From an uncultured Castellaniella sp. (GTDB taxonomy: Bacteria > Pseudomonadota > Gammaproteobacteria > Burkholderiales > Burkholderiaceae_B), in NCBI RefSeq assembly GCF_937988725.1, contig NZ_CALKHS010000003.1, positions 62,001-126,000 on the forward strand: DNA of 64,000 nucleotides. The letters are read 5' to 3'. This document shows, in pieces, positions 50,998 through 60,801 of the stretch. The first letter of the stretch is position 1. Each line of letters begins with the position of its first letter. The position numbers were made by a program, and so were the translations under genes. A model generated the notes under the pieces. That model searched no databases. It worked only from the letters and a program-made list of their open reading frames with translations, and was not told the origin of the DNA.

Positions 50998-51855
50998 ATG
51001 CCACATCCTGCAAAACCGGGGACGTCCGTCCTCAGTCTGGAATATTTTCCGCCCCGCGACATCGCCGCCCAGGAACGCCTGGTGCGCTCGGCCAAGCGCC
51101 TGGCGGCCCTGAACCCCGCCTACGTCAGCGTCACGTTCGGCGCGGGCGGGTCCACCCGCACGGGCACGGTCGACACCGTGCAGATGCTGCGCAACCTGGG
51201 CACCGACGTGGCGCCGCACCTGTCCTGCATCGGGGCCACGCGCGACGATCTGCGCACGATCCTGGACGACTACCGCAGCCGCGGCATCCACCGGCTGGTG
51301 GCCCTGCGCGGCGACCTGCCCTCGGGCATGGGGGGCGACACCGGCGACCTGCATCATGCCAGCGAACTGGTGCGCTTCGTGCGGGAACAATACGGCGACG
51401 CCTTCCACATCGAAGTGGCGGCGTACCCGGAAATGCACCCTCAGGCGGAAAGCGCCGAACAGGACCTGCGGCATTTCGTCGACAAGGTGCGGGCCGGCGC
51501 CGACGGCGCGATCACGCAGTATTTCTTCAATCCGGATGCGTATTTCGATTTCGTCGATCGGGCGCGCGCCAAAGGCGTCGACATCCCCATCACGCCGGGC
51601 ATCATGCCCCTGACGAACTACACCCAGCTGGCGCGGTTCTCGTCCATGTGCGGGGCGGAAATCCCGCGCTGGATGCGGCTGCGCCTGCAGGATTTCGGCG
51701 ACGACAAGGCGTCGATCCGGGCGTTCGGCGTCGACGTCATCACGAGCCTGTGCGCGCGGCTATTGGAAAACGGCGCCCCCGGGGTGCACTTCTACACCCT
51801 GAACAATGCGGATGCCGTGGTGCAGATCTGCGACCGGCTGCGGATCGGGGCGTGA
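50998..51855 (+). CDS. metF: 5,10-methylenetetrahydrofolate reductase
   Basis: 285 aa TIM-barrel flavoprotein. It reduces methylene-THF to methyl-THF for methionine synthesis. 'SLEYFPPRD', 'SVTFGAGGSTRTGT' and 'DGAITQYFFN' are family blocks. It follows ahcY and the small membrane protein, so SAH sensing may also raise metF. Confidence 0.96.
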   Translation: MPHPAKPGTSVLSLEYFPPRDIAAQERLVRSAKRLAALNPAYVSVTFGAGGSTRTGTVDTVQMLRNLGTDVAPHLSCIGATRDDLRTILDDYRSRGIHRLVALRGDLPSGMGGDTGDLHHASELVRFVREQYGDAFHIEVAAYPEMHPQAESAEQDLRHFVDKVRAGADGAITQYFFNPDAYFDFVDRARAKGVDIPITPGIMPLTNYTQLARFSSMCGAEIPRWMRLRLQDFGDDKASIRAFGVDVITSLCARLLENGAPGVHFYTLNNADAVVQICDRLRIGA

Positions 51856-51897
51856 CGCTTCGCAAGGCCGGGCGGCGCGGCCCGAGCCGGCGCGGCG

Positions 51898-52527
51898 TTA
51901 CAGTTCCGGGGCCGGGACGGCCCAGCCCTTGTCGGTCAGGACGGCGTCCAGACGGACGTCGTGCGGGGCCGGAACATAGGTTTCCGCGCTGAGATCCCCG
52001 CTGGCCCAGGCGATGCCGATGGTGGTGAAGGCATGGCCGGATGCCTGCAAGGCCGCCAGCGTGCGGTCGTAATAGCCGCCGCCGTACCCCAGGCGGTCGC
52101 CCTGGCGGGTGAAGCCCAGGGTCGGCACCAGGATCAGGTCCGGCGCGGGGGCGTCGGGGCCGTCGGGTTCCTGGATGCCGTAGGCGCCCGCGCGCATCGG
52201 CGTGTCCGGCGTCCAGCGGCGAAACGACAGCGGGGCCCCGGGGCCCGTCACCACGGGCAGGGATACCGTCAGGGATTCGTCCTGCGCCCACTGGCGCAGC
52301 AGCGCCTGCAGGGCGGGTTCGTCGGGCATGGACCAGAAGGCCGCGATGTGGCGGACGTCCGCCCGGCCCGCTTCGCGCAGGGCGGTCCGGCGGCCGGCCA
52401 GCCAGGTGTAGAGGCGGCCGCGGATCAGCAGGGCGCCCCGGTCGCGGTCGGCGGCGGGCAGGGCCGCGCGGCGTTGTTTCAGTCGCGTCCTCAGGGGGAC
52501 TGCGTTATCCTGTGCGTTCTGATTCAT
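51898..52527 (-). CDS. 5-formyltetrahydrofolate cyclo-ligase
   Basis: 209 aa. It returns 5-formyl-THF to the active folate pool using ATP. 'LGFTRQGDRLGYGGGYYDRTLA' is the nucleotide-binding signature. In many proteobacteria this gene (ygfA) follows 6S RNA; here it lies 28 kb away, convergent with metF and divergent from the lytic transglycosylase. Confidence 0.93.
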   Translation of the reverse strand: MNQNAQDNAVPLRTRLKQRRAALPAADRDRGALLIRGRLYTWLAGRRTALREAGRADVRHIAAFWSMPDEPALQALLRQWAQDESLTVSLPVVTGPGAPLSFRRWTPDTPMRAGAYGIQEPDGPDAPAPDLILVPTLGFTRQGDRLGYGGGYYDRTLAALQASGHAFTTIGIAWASGDLSAETYVPAPHDVRLDAVLTDKGWAVPAPEL

Positions 52528-52556
52528 AAGGCAAGCAGTAGCTGTGGAGTGGCGTG

Positions 52557-54722
52557 ATGCGCGTGGACATTCTAAGGGATCCGGAACGTTTTGGCCGGGC
52601 CGGGCACGCCGGTTCTCCTGAACAGCCGGCGCCGCATGGGCGCATGCTGGCCTGGGGACTGGCGGCCGCGCTGGGCCTGAGCGGCTGCGCGGCGGCCCAT
52701 GCGCCGACCGAGGCCGAGGCGCAGGCGGGCGAGGCCCCGCAGTCGGTGGTGGCCGCCAGCGGCCCCGCGGCCGCAGGGCAGGCCGCCCCGATTCCGGCGG
52801 CCGCCCCCGCAGTCCCCGTGGTGGCGCCCTACGTGGCGCCGGACGTGCCGCCCGACGCCCGGCAGGCCGTGCAGGATGCCTACGACGCCGTGCAGAAGCG
52901 CCGCTGGACGGATCTGGATCGCCTGGCTCCGCTGGCGGTCGGCGACCCCGTGCTGGGCCAGTATCCCCGTTTCTGGGCCTTGCTGCATCATCTGCAGGAC
53001 CGCACGACGCCCGTGCCCGACGACGCCGTTCGGCAGTTCCTGCACGACAATCCGGGCACCTACCTGAACGAACGCATCCGCGCGGACTGGATCCTGGCCT
53101 CCGTGCGGGCCGGGAATTACGCGGGGGCCCTGGCCATCGAGCCGGTGGCCAATCCCTCGTCCGCCGTGCAGTGTTCCCTGCTGCTGGCCCGCCACCTGAC
53201 GGGCAAGCGCGCCCGCGCCGCCGAGGTGATCGACGCCTTCAAGCCCAATTCGGATTGCTGGGAATTGCTGGATCAGGTGGCGGCCGATCATGTGCTCAGC
53301 CGCAAGGAACTGAACGGGCTGCTGCGCGACACCATGGAAGCCGGCAAGACCGCCGACATCAATCGCCTGGCCTCGGTGGTCTTCGACGATGCCGCGATGG
53401 TGCAGTTCGCCGCCCTGATGAAGGATCCGCGCAAATGGCTGGGGTCCCGGTCCAAGCCCCGCTCGACGACCGAATTCGAGCTGACGACGCTGGCCCTGGC
53501 CCGCCTGGCGCGCAGCGACGACCGGCCGGAGGCCGCGCGGTACGTCCAGGATCAATGGGCCGCCGTCATGCCCAAGGCCGATATGCAGTGGGTCTGGGGG
53601 CAGTTCGGGCTGGCGGCCGCCCTGAATGTCGAGGCCGACGCCGCCCGCTGGTATCGCCAGTCCGGCTTCATCCCCATGACCGATTACAACCACGCCTGGG
53701 AAGTCCGCGCGGAACTGCGGGCTTCGCCCATCCAGTGGGATCGGGTCGCGGCGGCGATCCGCAAGATGTCGGGCGCCCAGGCCGACGAACCCGTCTGGCG
53801 CTACTGGTACGGCCGGGCGCTGGCGGCTCAGGGCAATGCGCAGGCCGCGCGGCAGTATTACGAATCGATCGCCGGCGACCTGGGGTTCTATGGCCAGTTG
53901 GCGGCCGAAGAACTCGGCCGCACGCCGCGGCTGCCGGAAGCCCCCGCGCCGCTCGATCCCGCCTGGACGGCCCAGGCCCGGGCCAATGCCGGCCTGCAGC
54001 GGGCCATCGCGCTGTTCCAGCTGGGCTGGCGGCGGGAAGCCGTGCCCGAATGGAATTTCAACCTGCGCGGCATGAACGACGCCCAGTTGCGCGGCGCGGC
54101 GGAATTCGCGCGCTCGGAACACATCTACGACCGGGTGGTGAATACGTCCCTGCAGACGCAGCAGGTGGTGGATTTCAGCCAGCGCTTCATCGCCCCCTTC
54201 GAGGGCCGCGTGGCTGAGAAGGCCCGGCAGATCGATCTGGATCCCGCCTGGGTTTATGGCCTGATCCGCCAGGAATCGCGGTTCATCATGGACGCACGGT
54301 CATGGGTGGGAGCCTCGGGCCTGATGCAGCTGATGCCGGCCACGGCTAAATATGTGGCCCGCAAGATCGGCATGAAGGACTTCCAGCCGGGGATGGTCAA
54401 CGATTTCGACACCAACACGGTCCTGGGCACCAACTACATGAACATGGTGCTGCAGGGGCTGGGCGGGTCCCAGCTACTGGCTACGGCGGGCTACAACGCC
54501 GGCCCCGGCAGGCCCAAGCGCTGGCGCTCCCAACTGCAGGCGCCGGTCGAAGGCGCGATCTTCGCGGAAACCATTCCCTTCACCGAAACCCGCCTGTACG
54601 TGAAGAACGTCATGTCCAACACGGTCTGGTACGCCATGCTGTTTTCCGGCAAGCCGGATTCCCTGAAGGCGCGGCTGGGCACGGTCAGTCCCCTGGACGG
54701 CATGCGGACGGCGCGGCCGTGA
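52557..54722 (+). CDS. Lytic murein transglycosylase (Slt70-like), probable lipoprotein
   Basis: 721 aa. A long alpha-superhelical U domain leads to the catalytic SLT domain with 'GLIRQESRFIMDARSWVGASGLMQLMPATA' (catalytic Glu) and 'ATAGYNAGPGRPKRWR'. It cuts MurNAc-GlcNAc bonds to 1,6-anhydro ends. A lipobox 'LSGC' lies about 44 residues in, preceded by 'MLAWGLAAALG', so the true start may be 52644. E. coli Slt70 is soluble, whereas this one seems lipid-anchored. The coding end overlaps cca by 4 nt. Confidence 0.92.
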   Translation: MRVDILRDPERFGRAGHAGSPEQPAPHGRMLAWGLAAALGLSGCAAAHAPTEAEAQAGEAPQSVVAASGPAAAGQAAPIPAAAPAVPVVAPYVAPDVPPDARQAVQDAYDAVQKRRWTDLDRLAPLAVGDPVLGQYPRFWALLHHLQDRTTPVPDDAVRQFLHDNPGTYLNERIRADWILASVRAGNYAGALAIEPVANPSSAVQCSLLLARHLTGKRARAAEVIDAFKPNSDCWELLDQVAADHVLSRKELNGLLRDTMEAGKTADINRLASVVFDDAAMVQFAALMKDPRKWLGSRSKPRSTTEFELTTLALARLARSDDRPEAARYVQDQWAAVMPKADMQWVWGQFGLAAALNVEADAARWYRQSGFIPMTDYNHAWEVRAELRASPIQWDRVAAAIRKMSGAQADEPVWRYWYGRALAAQGNAQAARQYYESIAGDLGFYGQLAAEELGRTPRLPEAPAPLDPAWTAQARANAGLQRAIALFQLGWRREAVPEWNFNLRGMNDAQLRGAAEFARSEHIYDRVVNTSLQTQQVVDFSQRFIAPFEGRVAEKARQIDLDPAWVYGLIRQESRFIMDARSWVGASGLMQLMPATAKYVARKIGMKDFQPGMVNDFDTNTVLGTNYMNMVLQGLGGSQLLATAGYNAGPGRPKRWRSQLQAPVEGAIFAETIPFTETRLYVKNVMSNTVWYAMLFSGKPDSLKARLGTVSPLDGMRTARP

Positions 54723-55900
54723 CGGCCTGGGAAGATCCCGTCCTGAAGGACCTGGAAGTCTATGTGGTGGGCGGCGCCGTGCGTGACGCCTTGCTGGGAC
54801 GGCCTGCGGGCGATCGCGACTGGGTGGTCGTGGGAGCCACACCCGAAATCATGGCCGCGCGGGGCTTCACTCCGGTCGGCGGGGATTTTCCCGTGTTCCT
54901 GCATCCCCGGACTCACGAGGAATACGCCCTGGCCCGCACGGAACGGAAATCCGGCCGGGGCTATCACGGTTTCGTCTTTCACGCGGGGCAGGACGTCACC
55001 CTGGCGGATGATCTGCGCCGCCGCGACCTGACCGTCAATGCCATTGCGCAGGCGCCGGACGGTGCCCTGATCGACCCCCTGGGCGGGGCGGCGGACGTCC
55101 GCGCCCGCGTCCTGCGGCACGTCGGGCCGGCCTTCGTCGAGGATCCGGTGCGCCTGCTGCGCCTGGCCCGCTTCGCCGCGCGGTTCCATGATTTTTCCAT
55201 CGCTCCCGAAACCCTGGACCTCTGCCGCGCCCTGGTGCTCGACGGCGAGGTCGATGCCCTGGTGCCGGAACGCGTCTGGCAGGAATTCGCCAAGGGCCTG
55301 ATGACGGACCACCCCGGCCGCATGTTCGACGTGCTGGCGGAATGCGGCGCCCTGGCGCGGGTTGCGCCCGGCCTGGTCTGGGATGCGGAGGTGGCCGCCG
55401 GCCTGGCGCAGGGCGCCGCGTGCGGCCTGTCTTTGGCTCAGCGGCACGCCTTGCTGTGCCGCGCGTCGGCCGGCGAACTGCAGGACCGGCTGCGGGCGCC
55501 GTCCGCCTGCCGGGATCTGGCGCGCCTGCTGCCGGGCGTGCTGGACCGCCTGGCGGGTATCTCCGGGCCCGCCGATGCGTCCGCTTTGCCGCCCACGCCG
55601 GGTGAGCCAAGTGCAGCGGGACTGGCGGGACGCGGCGCGGTGTCGCCGGACGACCCGGATGCCTGGCTGGCCTTGCTGGAATCCTGCGATGCCGTGCGCC
55701 GCCCGGACCGTTGCCTGGACTTGCTAGCGGCCGCCGCCTGTGTGCTGGACAGCATCGACCTGGCTGCCTGGGCGCAACGCCTGGATGCCATCCGCTCCGT
55801 GGACGCCGGGGCTGTCGCCCGCGCGGCCCGGGGGAATCCGGAGCAGATCCGGATTGGCTTGAGGGCTGCGCGGCTCCAGGCCTTGTTCGCGCTTGCCTGA
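54719..55900 (+). CDS. cca: CCA tRNA nucleotidyltransferase
   Basis: 393 aa, class II. 'VYVVGGAVRDALLGRPAGDRDWVVVG' contains the GGxVRD motif and the DxD metal site; 'RRRDLTVNAIA' follows. It adds or repairs the CCA end of tRNA. The start GTG at 54719 overlaps the upstream stop (GTGA), so it is coupled to slt. 'MPGTEGPSAAGLAG'-like low-complexity residues near 300 interrupt the C-terminal domain. Confidence 0.93.
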   Translation: MTAWEDPVLKDLEVYVVGGAVRDALLGRPAGDRDWVVVGATPEIMAARGFTPVGGDFPVFLHPRTHEEYALARTERKSGRGYHGFVFHAGQDVTLADDLRRRDLTVNAIAQAPDGALIDPLGGAADVRARVLRHVGPAFVEDPVRLLRLARFAARFHDFSIAPETLDLCRALVLDGEVDALVPERVWQEFAKGLMTDHPGRMFDVLAECGALARVAPGLVWDAEVAAGLAQGAACGLSLAQRHALLCRASAGELQDRLRAPSACRDLARLLPGVLDRLAGISGPADASALPPTPGEPSAAGLAGRGAVSPDDPDAWLALLESCDAVRRPDRCLDLLAAAACVLDSIDLAAWAQRLDAIRSVDAGAVARAARGNPEQIRIGLRAARLQALFALA

Positions 55901-55981
55901 ATCCGCTGGAAGCGCCTGCGGGCCGGCGCGGGGACATCCGAAAAAGAGGACAATCTCCTTTTTCAAACCTTCACTTCAGCC

Positions 55982-56794
55982 GTGTCCGCTCTGCCACCGC
56001 CCGATCGCCCCGATCAACCCGTGCTGGTCTTCGATTCCGGCATCGGCGGCCTGACCGTCCTGCGCGAGGCGCGGGTGCTGATTCCGGAAAGACGCTTCGT
56101 CTATGTGGCCGACGATGACGGGTTTCCTTACGGCGGCTGGGCGGAAGATGCCTTGCGGGATCACGTGGTGGCGCTGTTCGGCCGTTTGCTGCGGGATCAC
56201 GATCCGGCCCTGTGCATCGTGGCCTGCAATACGGCGTTCACGGTGGCGGGCGCCGCGTTGCGGGCGGCCTATCCGGACCGGGTCTTCGTCGGGACGGTGC
56301 CGGCCATCAAGCCGGCGGCCGAGCGCACCCGTTCGGGCCTGGTCTCGGTGCTGGCGACGCCCGGCACGGTGCAGCGCGACTATACCCATCGCCTGATCCA
56401 GTCCTTCGCGTCGCTGTGCCGGGTGCGGCTGGTGGGATCCACCCGGCTGGCCAGGATCGCGGAAGCCTACATCCGCGGCATGCCGGTCGGCGATGCGGAG
56501 ATCCGCGCGGAGATCGCGGCCTGCTTCGTGGAGGAAGACGCGGCGCGCACCGACATCGTCGTGCTGGGGTGCACCCACTATCCTTTCCTGGCCAATGTGT
56601 TCCGGCGGCTGGCTCCCTGGCCGGTGGACTGGCTGGACCCGGCCGAAGCCATCGCCCGCCATGCCCGCAGCCTGTTGCCCGCCGCCGACCATGCCCTGCA
56701 TCCGGACGCGGCGGACCGCGCCGTCTTCACCGGCGGCGCGCCGGATTTCCCCACGCGCCGGCTGATGAACAGCTTCGGCCTGGCGGTGGGTTGA
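55982..56794 (+). CDS. murI: Glutamate racemase
   Basis: 270 aa. It makes D-glutamate for peptidoglycan. 'LVFDSGIGGLTVLRE' starts the fold. The two catalytic Cys sit in 'CIVACNTAFTVAG' and 'VVLGCTHYPFL'. The usual 'YxADxxxxPYG' segment reads 'YVADDDGFPYG'. Start GTG 55982 (VSALPPP). An AAAAAGAG...CTCCTTTTT stem lies just upstream (55951-55975) and may be a terminator for cca. Confidence 0.93.
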   Translation: MSALPPPDRPDQPVLVFDSGIGGLTVLREARVLIPERRFVYVADDDGFPYGGWAEDALRDHVVALFGRLLRDHDPALCIVACNTAFTVAGAALRAAYPDRVFVGTVPAIKPAAERTRSGLVSVLATPGTVQRDYTHRLIQSFASLCRVRLVGSTRLARIAEAYIRGMPVGDAEIRAEIAACFVEEDAARTDIVVLGCTHYPFLANVFRRLAPWPVDWLDPAEAIARHARSLLPAADHALHPDAADRAVFTGGAPDFPTRRLMNSFGLAVG

Positions 56795-56839
56795 CGGGGC
56801 GTTCGGGCGGCGGGTCCCGGCGGGTGGCGGCGTCCCGGC

Positions 56840-58033
56840 CTACAGCCGGTCGCGCCGGTCGCCGCGGGCGAAGCCCAGCAGCGGGCCGTCCAGGCCGCGC
56901 CCCACGGCCAGCACCTTGAACAGTTCTCCCATTTCGGCCTCGGACAGCAGGGTGTTCAGGGCGGCCATCTGGCGCGCGCGCTGCGCCGGATCGATTCCTG
57001 GCGCCTGGATCAGGTCCGTCAGCCCCGCATTCATCAGGAACCGTGCCTGAGAGGTGTAGCCCATGACGTCCAGGCCGCCTTCCAGCGCGGCGTCCGCCAT
57101 GGCGGTGAAGTCCACGTGGGCGGTGATGTCCTGCAGGCCCGCCAGGACCAGGGCCTGGTCGTGCGCATGATGGCGGAAGTGGCACATCAGCGTGCCGCGC
57201 AGGCGTTGGGGGTGGTAGTACTCGGCCTGGGGGAAACCGTAGTCGATCAGAACGGCGGCCCCGCGCCGCAGCCAGCGGCCCAGATCGCGGACCCAGGCCT
57301 CGGCCTGCAGGTTGATGTCCGACTGGTAGCCGGGCAGGGGCGGCATGCGGGCTGCGATGGTCGCCGCCGTGCCGGGATCCGCCGGCCGCGCCGCCCAGGC
57401 AAAGGGGCTGGCGGCATCCGGGCGCGCGTCGTGTTCGACACCCAGCGCGTCCAGACCGCCCTGGCCGTTCCAGCGGAACAGCGAGACGGGCATGGCGTCC
57501 AGGACTTCGTTGGCCAGGACGCAGCCATCGAAGGCCTCGGGCAGCGCATCCAGCCACTGCACCTGGTCTCCCCAGGGCGCCAGCCGTTCCTGCTGCCTGG
57601 CCCGCAGGTCGGCGGACAGTTCCAGAATCCGGTAGTCCGCCGCGATGCCCAGCGCCTGCAGGGCAGGGATCAGGGCGGCGGCCAGGGCGCCGGATCCGGC
57701 GCCGAATTCCAGCACGGTCCGGCTGCCGCTGGCCTGCAGGATCTGCGCCACCTGGGCCGCCAGCGCCTGGCCGAACAGCGGACTGGTTTCCGGCGCCGTG
57801 GTGAAGTCGCCGTCCCGGTGCAGCTTGGTGCTGCCGGCGCTGTAGTAGCCCAGGCCCGGAGCGTACAAGGCCGCCTGCATCCAGGACTCGAAAGGCAGCC
57901 AGCCGCCCGCCGCCCGGATCCGGTCCAGCAGCATGGCTTGCACTTGCAAGCCGTGGGCGCGGGCATCGGCATCGGGTTCGGGCAGGTTGGCGGGGATCCG
58001 GACGTCGGGCAGTTCGATCATGGGGCGAAGCAT
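56840..58033 (-). CDS. MidA/NDUFAF7-type SAM-dependent methyltransferase
   Basis: 397 aa, COG1565. 'GYYSAGSTKLHRDGDFTTAPETSPLFGQALA' is the family N-terminus, 'VLEFGAGSGALAAAL' the SAM motif, and 'VLIDYGFPQAEYYHPQR' is also typical. The mitochondrial homologue dimethylates an Arg of complex I; the bacterial target is not established. ATG 58021 (MIELPDV) is an equally possible start. Confidence 0.9.
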   Translation of the reverse strand: MLRPMIELPDVRIPANLPEPDADARAHGLQVQAMLLDRIRAAGGWLPFESWMQAALYAPGLGYYSAGSTKLHRDGDFTTAPETSPLFGQALAAQVAQILQASGSRTVLEFGAGSGALAAALIPALQALGIAADYRILELSADLRARQQERLAPWGDQVQWLDALPEAFDGCVLANEVLDAMPVSLFRWNGQGGLDALGVEHDARPDAASPFAWAARPADPGTAATIAARMPPLPGYQSDINLQAEAWVRDLGRWLRRGAAVLIDYGFPQAEYYHPQRLRGTLMCHFRHHAHDQALVLAGLQDITAHVDFTAMADAALEGGLDVMGYTSQARFLMNAGLTDLIQAPGIDPAQRARQMAALNTLLSEAEMGELFKVLAVGRGLDGPLLGFARGDRRDRL

Positions 58034-58156
58034 AGCAGCTTGGTCAGAGACGCATCGCCCCGGGGGCTCGTGAAGAGCGCCCGGGGCGATGGCGGTGCGG
58101 TGGCGTCGGCATCCTGTCCGGACGAGCCGGGCAGGATGCTGGACGCCGGGGTTCGT

Positions 58157-59860
<1,704 letters not shown>

Positions 59861-60118
59861 GATTTCCTTGGGCCCGCGAGAGCGGGCAATGGGTGCGGGG
59901 CGCGTCGGTGCGCAAGCCCGTCGGGTTGCTGCTGCGGATGTCTGCCGCAGAGTTCAGTCGCATGCGCCGACCGGATCAACCCAAAAGCGCGCGAAGATCG
60001 TGTTCCGTGTGAAGGTCCGAAGCCCGTCGATGAGGGGATTCGGGGAACACCTGGCGCCAAACCAAGGTCAGGAGGTCAGAAAACAAGCAATCAGCAAGTA
60101 TAGCATAAGTGTTAACCC
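59861..60118 (-). other. Long 5' leader and promoter region of the helicase gene
   Basis: 258 nt without a supported gene. On the minus strand TG-C-TATACT (60097-60105) is a good extended -10 element and would start a leader of about 230 nt. Long leaders are common for cold-induced helicases and may mediate feedback; no specific RNA motif was recognised. Confidence 0.5.
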
Positions 60119-60604
60119 TTATCTGACAATCGGGATGCGGGTGTCGAATTTGCTGCGGGCTGTGGCAAAGAAGCTACGCACGTTGCGCACCCGGGGGTCT
60201 CCCGTCAGCCGGCGCAGGGCCAGATCCTGGTAGGCCGCCATGTCGGCGACCTGGGCCACCAGCACGAAATCGGGGCCGCTGCTGACCCGATAGCATTGCT
60301 GAATCTCGGGTTCGAGGACCAGGTCGGCCTCGACGGCATCCAGTTGCGCCGCCGCCTGGACATCCAGCGAGACTTCGATGATGGCGGTCAGCGCGGCGCC
60401 CAGCCGTGCCGGGTCCAGGATGGCGACCTGGCGCTGGATCAGGCCGCTTTGCGCAAGCTTGCGCACCCGGCGCAGGCAGGTCGGAGGGGATGCGTGCACG
60501 CGGGCCGCCAGGTCCAGGTTGCTCAGCGAACAATCCTGCTGCAGCTGGTCCAGGATGCGGCGATCCAGATCGTCGAGCGGCGGCGGGGCGGTGATATCGG
60601 TCAT
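60119..60604 (-). CDS. Lrp/AsnC-family transcriptional regulator
   Basis: 161 aa from ATG 60604, preceded by AGGAGCG. An N-terminal HTH ('LDDLDRRILDQLQQDCSLSNLDLAARVHASPPTCLRRVRKL') is followed by a RAM/AsnC ligand domain ('DLVLEPEIQQCYRVSSGPDFVLVAQV'). Such proteins form dimers and octamers that wrap DNA. It faces glmS across a region with three evenly spaced palindromes, which it most likely binds. The amino-acid effector is unknown. Confidence 0.92.
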   Translation of the reverse strand: MTDITAPPPLDDLDRRILDQLQQDCSLSNLDLAARVHASPPTCLRRVRKLAQSGLIQRQVAILDPARLGAALTAIIEVSLDVQAAAQLDAVEADLVLEPEIQQCYRVSSGPDFVLVAQVADMAAYQDLALRRLTGDPRVRNVRSFFATARSKFDTRIPIVR

Positions 60605-60637
60605 GGTCGGGCGCTCCTGTGGAGTCCGCAACGAATA

Positions 60638-60711
60638 TGAAATTATATTTCATTGCATTTTGATTGCGAAATATTATTTCATAACAATGGAAAAATAGAA
60701 ATCATATTTCT
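60638..60711. promoter_or_regulatory. Array of three 15-bp palindromes (probable Lrp-type operator)
   Basis: TGAAAT-TAT-ATTTCA (60638-60652), CGAAAT-ATT-ATTTCA (60667-60681) and AGAAAT-CAT-ATTTCT (60697-60711). All share GAAAT-N3-ATTTC. Centres are 29 and 30 bp apart, close to three helical turns, so all face roughly the same side of DNA, as expected for an octameric Lrp-type protein. The array lies between the regulator and glmS. Confidence 0.8.
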
Positions 60712-60801
60712 TGACCCTCGGGACACAATAGCGGCTGGACAGGGCCGGACGGCAATGGCAGGTTCTCCGCGTCCCGCAATTCGAATTTCAGGAGCATCCC
60801 T

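Noticed and set aside
60700..60801. glmS ribozyme in the glmS leader
   Set aside because: The leader is too short and lacks the ribozyme core, which is typical of Firmicutes rather than proteobacteria.
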